From: Antedon bifida
Lineage: Eukaryota; Echinodermata; Crinoidea; Comatulida; Antedonidae
Direction: 5' to 3'
Assembly: GCA_963402885.1 (NCBI GenBank)
Contig: OY727094.1
Span: 35,218,501 to 35,282,500, forward strand
DNA length: 64,000 nt
The position numbers and the translations under genes are program-made. Below the pieces are notes generated by a model. That model saw only the letters and a program-made list of their open reading frames with translations. It was not told the origin of the DNA and did not search any database. Positions 35,410 to 47,200 of this stretch are shown one piece after another (within the stretch, counting starts at the first letter, position 1; every line of letters begins with the position of its first letter).

Positions 35410-35715
35410 TTTACGAACGTGCAACAATGATGCGTAACCAACAGAAATAATATAGCGTTTTCGGGGGATTTCAGGACACCATGTTAATTGATTAACTATT
35501 ACTTTATAACTATAAAATGTTCTTAAAAGATTCTAATTTTTTTCAATCACACAGTTATGTAGGCTAATCTTTTAAGAACATTTTACAACAAAACTTTTGT
35601 TCACTGTCTGTTGAGGAGTTACGAATTTTTAAGTAACTTGTCCTCCGAAATAAGCTTAAAACGCTAATGTTATTTCTGTTGGTTATGCTTCGTTTCACGG
35701 CATTGTTTGTCTTAG
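35410..35715. mobile_element. Palindromic MITE-like element with GGTTATG/CGTAACC arms
   Basis: Outer arms share GCGTAACCAACAGAAATAA and its inverse (35430-35460 and 35656-35690). Inner arms share TAAAATGTTCTTAAAAGATT and its inverse (35512 and 35563). About 300 bp, non-coding. Confidence 0.75.
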
Positions 35716-36573
35716 ATTGAAGATGTCTTCCGTTTCGTAAAAAAGGCGGATTGTTTTATATTATTGTATATTTATTATTAGAATGCACAACAGATTGGTT
35801 TGTGTCAATGTTGCAATAAGCATTATTCCAATATATGATCAAAAAAAGTTATTAATATAAATATAAACCTCCCTATCGACATATTTGTAATATCCGAGCT
35901 AGGCCTAGTAGTAGTAGGTCTAGCCTAGTAACAATTTATTATAATTTTTTAATATATTAAAAGTTTATTTTTTACTTTCTAGCTTATCCTACTGTAGTAA
36001 ACTATTATTATTTTTTTGTTCGTTCTTTTGTAGTAGAATGGTCCTACTCACTGTGTATTATATAGGTTTTAGGCCTTCTTTCCTGGCCTACAGTACTACA
36101 AACTAGGGTAGGCTAATTAGGGATAGCCACCACGGACTATAGTCTAACCTAGGCCCTACGTATCTACCTCTGGCCTAGAGGAAGGGAGCCTAGGCCTAGT
36201 TAGAGCAATAGCATAGCCTTAAAGTTTAGGCCTAGCTGTACCTAGCTACGCTAGCGGCTAGCCTCCCTAGCCTAGGTAGTCACTTCGGTTCCTTCCGGTG
36301 TGTGTAATAAATGGAAAGGTAAAATGATCTTACCTAAATCAAAACCAAATATGAAATAACTTGTTCGTTAAGTGAGGTCACCTTTGCAACATATTATTGT
36401 ATGTATGTTTAAAGTCTTGTGAAAACACTAAAAAAACACAAACAGGCAGTACCCGGAAGCATCAGGCTCAAAACACTTCACCGTTGTTGCATTTTAAGGC
36501 CTAGCGATGATGATGTGAGAGATAAAAAGGAGGGCGATCGCCGACGACGAGCATTTCAAAATCACAAACTTTT
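35716..36573. other. Intergenic DNA with TAGGCCTA-rich stretch
   Basis: AT-rich, then a 36050-36300 stretch dense in CTAGGCCTA motifs. No gene recognised. Confidence 0.5.
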
Positions 36574-39144
36574 TGAGGTATATTCAGAGCGTCATTCTGA
36601 CGACTGGAGCATTCTCTACTTCTGTACGGAGCGCCATTTATGCCTTTATTAACTTCAATAATAGAAATAGTACTACGGTAACTGCTCAAGTGGACCCAAT
36701 TTAGCACCAGGGTAGCACAGTGATATAAATAGAAATAAAAGTCACTACTTTTAATATCGTTTCGTATATACCCATATTACAAACTGATCAACAGAAACAT
36801 CTTGGCATTCACATTGATTCAAATTTATCTTTTTCTTTTCTTGTAAATAAACTCCGTTCCAGAGAGAGCACTTCGCATTATCTTTAAAGACAATTTGGTA
36901 CCAGGGGAGCAGTGATATAAAATAGAAATAAAGTTTCAATCTTTTCGTATGTTAATACACTGTGCTCAAGTGGACCCAATTTGGCACCATTAATGGAAAA
37001 TAATGAATATTGTTTTTCTTTTATTTTGAAAGAGAGATATTTTGAGGATTGTAAATGTCAAGTGGAACTTTTTTTAAATCAGAAACAAAGTTGCATGGCA
37101 TTATTTTCCATTTTCCAAACTGCCATAAAACCTCGAAAAGAAGCCCATGTGCTCCTTCATTTTTAGTACTCTTGAGTGGGCTTCTTTTCCACATGGAGTT
37201 CTTTTCAAGATTATTGCTAGCTTCCCGCCCGTAAAATATTTTATTTACATGATTTGAAACATCTTCTAATGTAAATAATTAACAGCATCAAAATTTAACA
37301 GTGTGGCGTGTTGACCGCGAATGACTAACAATACCATCTTTACCATAATACACCTGCACAGACTCATTTGCATAACAACGCACGCACATACCAAACTGTT
37401 TAAAATACCCGAAAATGACATCTATTATGTTTTCAAACAACAAGCATAAGAATCTTCAGTACCCCACCATGCTTGGGGCTGAGCAAAGACAATTTTGAAA
37501 AAAAGAGCTGTATACAGTAGGTTCCCGCCCGAAAAAATGGCGTTACATGATTTGAATGAAACAAACTATATAAGAATCACCAGGACAATATATGAGCTTG
37601 TCCCCGTAAAGTGCACCTATTCATTGAAATATAAAATTAAATATTAAGTCTCCAGTACTAGCCCATCCATAGTTGAGGCAGAGCAATGAAAATAGAGACC
37701 AGAAATGCACTTACTTATACTTATTACTATACATAGTCACCTATGATAATTATGATAATGTTAAAATTTCAATATCCAGATGCGACTTCAGCATTTTAGG
37801 TGAGGTTTTCAACTTCTATGGCCTAGCCCGGCGGCGGAATTAGTCTAAGCTTCGAAATTGGTCTGGAAATAGGCATCTTTGCAAATGTTCTATATTTGAT
37901 CTTATTTCACTCTCCATTAACCTCATATAAAAACCATCGGAGATTATATGTTTAAAACATGTTTATTCTGGGACGGCGCGGCCATACACACCAACTACTA
38001 TGAAGAATCGGACATTTCGCTACCAATGTTGCAACATTGATTAACAAAATCAACATTTAACGGTGGGGCGCGTTGACCGCGAATGACTAACAATACCATC
38101 TTTCCTACTACACCTGCACAAACTCATTTGTATAAAAACGAACGGCATACCAAACTATGATGAGAGATACATTCTCTTCTCAACACGTAACGCGTAACGA
38201 AGATAATTAATTCCTTTTTTACATTAAAATTGAAGCCGCTAAACATAAAATTTACGAGATCAAATACATGTAGCGAAAGCCCAAAAAAAAGAGTAAAAAT
38301 TCAAAAACTCATTTGCATAACAACGCAGGGCTTACCAAACTGTTTAAAATAGCTACAAGGTCCCCAGAAATGACACCTATAGTATTTTGAAACATGATAT
38401 AATTAGGGTCTTCACTACCCCACCATGATTGGGGCTGAGCAAAGACAATTTTGAAAAAACATTTATTGAAATATGAAATTAAAATATTAAGTCTCCAGTT
38501 AAGCTCACCATGGTTGGGGCAGAGCTAAGAATGAAAGCTTAGTCCTCGGAAATTATGAAATGAAATATAAAAGTCTTCAGGACCAAAAGGCTGCTTACTA
38601 ATTTTAATATTTCTATAATTTAGAAAACAATTAGAATTATCATATCACCTTTGATAATTATAATGTTAAATTTCAACTATCCAGATGCAAATTTTAGGTT
38701 GGGTTTTAAAAAAACTCGACTTCATAATTTATTATGCTTCAATTTCGAAGATCTGCTTAAAACATATTTATTTATTTATTCTACCATAAACTTTTATTCA
38801 CAACATATTAGTAGGCCTACAATACAATATCTTGCATGAAACGGATATTTAAAAGTACACTATAATGTGTAACGGTAGAATTACAATTCTAATGTAAAAG
38901 ATTAACAAAATAAAAATTGAACAGTGTTGTGTGTTGATCGCGAATGACTAACAATACCATCTTTCCCACAGCACATGTGCACACTCATTTGCATAACAAA
39001 CGCACGGCATACCAAACTACGATGAGATAAAATTAATTAATTCTCTTCTAAACACGTAAGGAAGAGAATTAATTCCCTTTTTTTTACATTAAATAAATTG
39101 AGGGGGCTAAACATAAAATTTAAACCACCAAAGCAGTTTGCGAG

Positions 39145-39414
39145 AGCCAAAAAAAAAAAAAAAAGATGGTAAATGTGCTCTCCCTGCCTCAGCACTAAGG
39201 CCCTGCCACAGCCTTTTGGGGTCGTTTCCACCACATCACCAGATGCATTGATGTTGTCGCCTCATGATGTGTGGTGGAAAGGGGGACGTATGATCTGTGA
39301 ACCCCAAACACAGTGGCCGCATGCCTTTAACTCTATTCCACCGACCAGCGTGGGAATCGAACCCACGACATACGTGTTGTTAACACGACGCTCAGACGAC
39401 TGAGCTAACTGATC
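39145..39414 (-). mobile_element. tRNA-derived SINE-like unit (Val-AAC-like head)
   Basis: The head at 39342-39414 folds into a 73-nt cloverleaf: acceptor GATCAGT with GCTGGTC, D arm GCTC/GAGC, T arm GTGGG-TTCGATT-CCCAC, anticodon loop TTAACAA with one mismatched stem pair. A 180-bp body and a 17-T run (39153-39169 as A on plus) follow. The continuing body and weakened anticodon stem favour a SINE over a working tRNA. It is nested within the foldback-like element. Confidence 0.6.
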
Positions 39415-39512
39415 ATTTTGGTTTTAGCAAGTTTAATAGGATATTTATGACGTAATGATCAATTACGTAATACACGTATAAATAGACTATTATCAGCTTT
39501 TCAGTCATGTAC

Positions 39513-39600
39513 TTGGTGGCGTAACGGGTAATGCTCAGTTTTGAGTGCTATCGGCTGAGGTTCGAACCTCAACGGATATTTTTTTTTTTTTTTTTAAATT
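39513..39600 (+). repeat. Degenerate tRNA-like sequence with oligo-T
   Basis: GGTGGCGTAACGGGTAATGC resembles an A box and GAGGTTCGAACCTC a B box, followed by a long T run. The T loop is one base short, so it is not a functional tRNA. Confidence 0.4.
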
Positions 39601-40056
39601 TTTTTTTTTTTTAATAGAGATATGTGACACTGTATTGTCGAACATGTATGGTACCATACCGGTAGGTATTCAAATATGCTTGGAATAAATTTCAGTGACT
39701 TATTTCTATTTTATATCACTGTGCTCCACTGGCTCCAAGTTGGGTCCACTTGAGCACAGTGTATTAGCATACGAAAAGATATTAACATTCAATGACTTGT
39801 TTCTATTTATATATCACTGTGCTCCACTGGCTCCAAATTGGGTCCACTTGAGCACAGTGTTTTAACATACGAAAAGATATTAAAATTAGTGACTTATTTC
39901 TATTTTATATCACTGTGCTCCACTGGTGCTAAATTTGGTCCACTGAACCAGTTACCGTAGTACTATTTCTATTTCGGAAGTAAATAAAGGCATAAATGGC
40001 GCTCCGTAGAAGTAGAGAATGCTCGATCGTCGAAATGACGCTCTGAATATACCTCA

Positions 40057-41267
40057 CTTTTTTTAGCGAAACCAGGAAATACAATGGCGCCATCTATATG
40101 GAGAACATTTCGTGTTCACAAAAAGTGTTAAAAATCTCCGATGTTTTTTTAACCATTGCGATCCCGGGTTCGAATCCTTACATTATGATGTTGCTTTTTG
40201 AAGGTGGTAATAATAATGTACATAGGCCTAGTTAAGTTTGTTCTCTCAAAATGGAAAAATACTTTACTATCTGGTAGTTGTTTACTTTACATCGATAGCG
40301 GAAAACAATAAATTTGTAATTAAGAAAATAAACATACAATGTGTATATTTTAATAAGAATACTAAGAAATATTGCATTAATTAAAAATGGAATCAAATAT
40401 TTTAAAATTATACAATTATGTCATACAGAATGAGATTTGAACGCAGTACGTACAATGATTTAAAAAATACAAATCTTCATATCTTTAACTATAAGCATAA
40501 TAGGCCTAAAATATTATACAATATTCATGTTATCAATAAAGTACTTATATTAATAAAATAAATCTTGTAGTCCATGGAAATTGTTACATCTACATCTCTT
40601 ATATTATATTCCTTTGGATTGACAAAACACTTCCCAATATAAAACAGTTAATCATTATCTAAACAATATTTAGGAGTTAGAAGTTTATTGTAAAATATAA
40701 GGATTTCAGTTCAAAATCTCAGGGTTCAAATATTGACTGCCTCTCCCATTTCACTCATTCTCAATTTCCTTATCTTCAAGGTTTTTAAATTAAGTTCCAG
40801 TTTATCACCAGGTGTTTAGATTTTCATACAATATATATCTAAAACATCCATTTTTAAAATACTGTGGAATACGGAGTTCTTATGCGAAGCACACTACTTT
40901 TAAGCACTCTGTATACTATTCATGTATATGTTTATATATGACCTACTGTATATGTTTTAATTGGCTTTTTTATATCAATAATGTCATTCAATTTTATAAT
41001 ATATTTAATTTTTTTATCAGTGCTTTACTTTACTTTACTTGCTCTACTCTATGACTGATACTGTAATCAGATTATATTATTATATTATATTTCAATAATA
41101 TATTATTATTTAAAAACTCATTTATTCAGCAAATTTCAGGATATAACGCTCCTTTGATAATTTTTTGTTTGTTTAATCGCCACAATGTTCTTGAATATTA
41201 TAATATATGTTTTGTATGAATAAAAGATTTTGTTTAATTAAACATTTCTATAAAGAGACAATGATGA
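40057..41267. other. Intergenic DNA, 3' flank of the oxidoreductase
   Basis: Contains an isolated B-box-like CCGGGTTCGAATCC near 40166 and otherwise AT-rich sequence; no gene seen. Confidence 0.5.
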
Positions 41268-44200
41268 TCAGACTATGACATCTTCTGGTAAGACAACACG
41301 GCCCTCAACTCTTGCTTGTTCCGCCCGGAATACTAGTAGATGGCTTCTGAGGGATATGTCAGCTCCCGTCACAACTTTAGACGGATCGTTTTCCTGCAAT
41401 TCAAATTTACAAAGTTTGTAAAAAGTGCCGCAATTATAAAACCAATACATTAACATATTTATTAAAATGACATTTCTTTTTTATGAATAAATTTTAACTT
41501 TTCGGTAAACAAATTGGTTTACCAATAAGTTAAAATTTATTCATAAAATATTAATTTGAAACCAGATGAAATTTTTCGCAGGTTTTCTTATAATAATAAT
41601 ATTATAATATCCTGGATTTATATAGCGCCTAATGTTGTGAAACCTCTAAGCGCTGAACAAATTTTACCCTAATCATTTTTTTTGGATCAAACACATATGG
41701 AAACATACTCCCATAATGCAGCTAGTAATCAGCGCAAAGTTGTGTTTTGATCTAACCGGGTACCCATTTATACACCTGGGTGGAGAGAGGCAAACGTAAG
41801 TAAAGTATCTTGCCTAAGGATACAAGCAATGCGACGAGAGTTGGATTCGAACCTCGATCTCACGATCAGTAGTCGAACGTCCAACACACTGCGCCACATT
41901 GCCCTTATCCATTGAACTGTACAATCAAACACAAATGATTTGTACTTACAGCGAGTGCATGAACAAAACTGTTGATTAAATGATAGTCAGCTCCACCATG
42001 ACCACCGAAACTGCTAAACGAACACACTGGCTTGTGTATGAATATCTCCTTTGAATTAAAATCAAACCTAGAGATGGGGCCTGACCCATTGAAAGTTAAC
42101 TCGCCCTATAAAACAAAAGGAAAACAAAATAAAACATTTTCACACAAGGAAAAAAAAGGTAAGTGATCATTGAGGAAAAAATTTGTAATATTGCATATAT
42201 TCATTTATTTCCAGAAAACATAAATAACAATAAACACAGTGGTTAACAAAACAAAAAACCCAAGACACCATTCTGGCGGATTGTCAAAAAGCAATAAAAA
42301 TATCGCTGTAAACAGACTCTCCTAATGGTTGACATAATTAAGCAACATTTAAACATTTACAGTTAAATAAAAATTATATTAATCAGAAAAAAATTTACTT
42401 AAAAATTTAATATAAATTTAATTTATTTAATTATCCAGATAAGTAGTTTAAAATTAGGTAATTAACATAACAACCACCATAGTAATAGATTCATGATAGC
42501 TGATAATGATGAAGAAATAAACAGATGACTCTTCCAATACTGTACCTACTACCAGACTCTCTGAAAACTGGAAAATCTCCTAAACCAAATTTGTATTGAG
42601 GTCCAAAATACCCAACATTCTTTTTTTGCCGTTTAAAATGCATTCAAAATACCATAATTTCTAGAAATACAGTAATAAGACCAGGCCAAAAAGGTATACG
42701 GTATTGAAGGGTTGAGAAATGATTACTGCCTCTAGGCCAGCCCTTACGATGCACTTACCATAGTACCAAACACTTTAACTTGTCGTTCACAGATTTTTTC
42801 AGTGAAAGCTACCATAGAAAAAGTGGCTGTCTGTCCGTTTTCAAATTCAAAATTGACCACTTGATTGTCGCAGACATCATTGTCCGAATCGTAGACACAT
42901 CTACCATATGGACCGTTCCTTAAGGCATCTGTCACAGATTCTACAGACGGTTCATCACAGATGACCGATGACCAGCCAACATAACCCTACCAAAAATGTT
43001 GTCAATATTACATATATACAGTCATACAAAGTATTAATTTAATGCAACACTCATCTTTTTCTTTTTTTGCAACGCATTACAGGTCACACCTTCTTTCCAG
43101 TTAAAGGATCAGACTACTCCAAATCTAAATATTTGATCTAAACCTAAATAATTATCAAATAATATTAGATAACATGTATAAACTTACTTCTTTTATGGGA
43201 TCTAAATACATAGTCTTAGCAGAATAAGGACACTCCTTCTCAACACTGCAATCCATACATCTAGAACTAGCGCCCTCAGGCTGTGTAAACAAACAATAGA
43301 TATACATTAACATTATGCATTTGACCAGGGAAGAGTTAAATTACAAATGAATTTAACTCTTCCCTGATTTGACATCGAGACAGGAAGTTACAACAGATTT
43401 GTTCAGTGAAAGCTACGTTTTTAACTGTCTCTGCTAAACCACTGTCCACTGATACACCATACGTACATATATTAATTTATAAACAGAAAAGATGAAGAAA
43501 TGAGAAAAACCTGCCCTAACAGAGATTTGGACCCGGAGTCTGTTTGATGTGCAGATCCTACCATTGGCTTTAATACACATACAGTACTAGTAATATTATG
43601 TTTTATAAAAGCTAAAATACCTTTTTTTCTTTTCTGAACTGAAAGAGTGATCCAAACGATGAAACCTTAGTACACCTGTAAAACATAATTTTCTGTTTGA
43701 ATATAGCTATCTACATATCTATCATATCACTACCATATTTGGGCATATCACTACCATATTTGGGCATATTACTACCATATTTGGGCATATCACTACCATA
43801 TTTGGGCATATCACTACCATATTTGGGCATATCACTACTAGTTTGATAGTGTAGACAGAGCTTAATGGATTTTGGATGAAATGTAATTACCATCATCATA
43901 TTACTATAAAGACAAATTGATTATGGAGATAAAACTAACCTTTGACCTTCAAACCACCAAAGTAAAAGGTCAATGTCATGGCAACACTTGGCCATCAAAA
44001 CAAATGTAGATTCATCTTCATTCCTCCAATTGCCTCGGACATACGAGTGAGCAAAATGGTAGAACCCAACCTACAACACAAGGAGTCAACGTTTCAATTC
44101 TGTATACTGTACCATCAAATTCTGTATACTGTACCATCAAATTCTGTATACTGTACCATCAAATTCTGTATACTGTACCATCAAATTCTGTATACTGTAC

Positions 44201-47200
44201 CATCAAATTCTGTATACTGTACCATCAAATTCTGTACACTGTACCATCAAATTCTGTACACTGTACCATCAAATTCTGTACACTGTACCATCAAATTCTG
44301 TACACTGTACCATCAAATTCTGTACACTGTACCATCAAATTCTGTATACTGTACCATCAAATTCTGTATACTGTACCATCAAATTCTGTATACTGTACCA
44401 TCAAATTCTGTATACTGTACCATCAAATTCTGTATACTGTACCATCAAATTCTGTATACTGTACCATCAAATTCTGTATACTGTACCATCAAATTCTGTA
44501 TACTGTACCATCAAATTCTGTATACTGTACCATCAAATTCTGTATACTGTACCATCAAATTCTGTACACTGTACCATCAAATTCTGTACACTGTACCATC
44601 AAATTCTGTACACTGTACCATCAAATTCTGTACACTGTACCATCAAATTCTGTACACTGTACCATCAAATTCTGTACACTGTACCATCAAATTCTGTACA
44701 CTGTACCATCAAATTCTGTATACTGTACCATCAAATTCTGTATACTGTACCATCAAATTCTGTACACTGTACCATCAAATTCTGTATACTGTACCATCAA
44801 ATTCTGTATACTGTACCATCAAATTCTGTATACTGTACCATCAAATTCTGTATACTGTACCATCAAATTCTGTATACTGTACCATCAAATTCTGTATACT
44901 GTACCATCAAATTCTGTATACTGTACCATCAAATTCTGTATACTGTACCATCAAATTCTGTATACTGTACCATCAAATTCTGTATACTGTACCATCAAAT
45001 TCTGTATACTGTACCATCAAATTCTGTATACTGTACCATCAAATTCTGTATACTGTACCATCAAATTCTGTATACTGTACCATCAAATTCTGTATACTGT
45101 ACCATCAAATTCTGTATACTGTACCATCAAATTCTGTATACTGTACCATCAAATTCTGTATACTGTACCATCAAATTCTGTATACTGTACCATCAAATTC
45201 TGTATACTGTACCATCAAATTCTGTATACTGTACCATCAAATTCTGTATACTGTACCATCAAATTCTGTATACTGTACCATCAAATTCTGTATACTGTAC
45301 CATCAAATTCTGTATACTGTACCATCAAATTCTGTATACTGTACCATCAAATTCTGTATACTGTACCATCAAATTCTGTATACTGTACCATCAAATTCTG
45401 TATACTGTACCATCAAATTCTGTATACTGTACCATCAAATTCTGTATACTGTACCATCAAATTCTGTATACTGTACCATCAAATTCTGTATACTGTACCA
45501 TCAAATTCTGTATACTGTACCATCAAATTCTGTATACTGTACCATCAAATTCTGTATACTGTACCATCAAATTCTGTATACTGTACCATCAAATTCTGTA
45601 TACTGTACCATCAAATTCTGTATACTGTACCATCAAATTCTGTATACTGTACCATCAAATTCTGTATACTGTACCATCAAATTCTGTATACTGTACCATC
45701 AAATTCTGTATACTGTACCATCAAATTCTGTATACTGTACCATCAAATTCTGTATACTGTACCATCAAATTCTGTATACTGTACCATCAAATTCTGTATA
45801 CTGTACCATCAAATTCTGTATACTGTACCATCAAATTCTGTATACTGTACCATCAAATTCTGTATACTGTACCATCAAATTCTGTATACTGTACCATCAA
45901 ATTCTGTATACTGTACCATCAAATTCTGTATACTGTACCATCAAATTCTGTATACTGTACCATCAAATTCTGTATACTGTACCATCAAATTCTGTATACC
46001 TCAGCTCTTTTTTTTTTTGTCTTGTGTGAGTTCACCTCACGTTTATTTAAATTCTTAGTGGTGAATATATTATATACATATAAGTACATTTGTGACAATT
46101 AAAGTAAGTATTTAAAGTAGTTAAAATACAGGTATATTTACATAATAAGATGCTTGAATTCAGTATTAACCTTATTTGTTAGATACGATGTAATTAAAAT
46201 GTAAAAATGAAAAATGGCAGTAAAATACATGATTAAAATTTTCTTGTTAAACTATCTTATTTGTGTTCGAGTAATTTGTATACCTCAGCACAGTATTGTT
46301 GGTATTACCTACCTTACCAAGATGAGGTCCGTGTTCTGTTGTTAGATTGCCTAGCTCTAACATCACCATGTTTAGAGACTGGAAATAACTTTGATACCCA
46401 CAGGCTGCTTAGTTTACACAGGCCATAGGTTTTGCATATAGTACATAAAACAGTCAGTATAACTATAAAATGTCTTCAAAGCATTTGCCAATGTAATTTT
46501 ACTAGTATGCTCAATCCATTTGATGAGATCCGTGTTCTGTTGTTAGATTGCCTAGCTCTAACCTTACCATGTTTAGAGACTGGAAATAACTTTGATACCC
46601 ACAGGCTGCTTAGTTTACACAGGCCATAGGTTTTGCTAAAACAGTCAGTACAATTACAAAATGTCTTCAAAGCACTTGCCAATGTAAATTTACTAGTATG
46701 CTCAATCCATTTGATGAGATCCGTGTTCTGTTGTTAGATTGCCTAGCTCTAACCTTACCATGTCTAGAGACTGGAAATAATGTTGTTACCCACAGGCTTA
46801 GTTTACACAGGCCATAGGTTTTGCTAAAACAGTCAGTACAATTACAAAATGTCTTCAAAGCACTTGCCAATGTAAATTTACTAAGTATGCTCAATTCATT
46901 TGAAGCAGTAACAATTCAAATTACTAGCATGTCCGAGGTAAAAAATAATTCTGAGAAGCCTTACTGGTTCATGGAGGTGAATGTTGACAACATCACCAAT
47001 GATACCACTGTCTATCAGCTCTTTCAGTTTCTGTAACGGTGGGTAGTACCTCAACACATGTCCAACGGACAATATAGTATTGTTCTTCTTACAAGCAGCA
47101 ACAATCTCTCTACAGTCCTTTTCCGTTACCTAATAAGGAATGAAGAATTCAATATATGTGTGTGGGACCAATGAATGAATGAGTAGAGAATGGTGCAGTA

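Larger units (their letters stand above)
36574..40056. mobile_element. Foldback-like composite element, 3.5 kb
   Basis: Terminal inverted arms at 36574-36748 and 39889-40056 share GAGGTATATTCAGAGCGTCA, GGAGCGCCATTTATGCC and GTACTACGGTAACTG. Subterminal units built on ATATCACTGTGCTCCACTGG follow inward: one on the left (about 36890-36990) and two on the right (about 39700-39885). Inside are three direct modules marked by TTGACCGCGAATGACTAACA (37311, 38073, 38936) and two marked by ACCCCACCATG (37461, 38417). No transposase-like ORF. Confidence 0.75.

Noticed and set aside
39342..39414. Functional tRNA-Val
   Set aside because: Mismatch in the anticodon stem and continuing SINE-like body; also unlike the usual Val body.
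43978..46029. 683-residue plus-strand open frame
   Set aside because: It is the 22-bp minisatellite read through; three units equal 66 bp so no stop appears. Its start overlaps a real oxidoreductase exon on the other strand.
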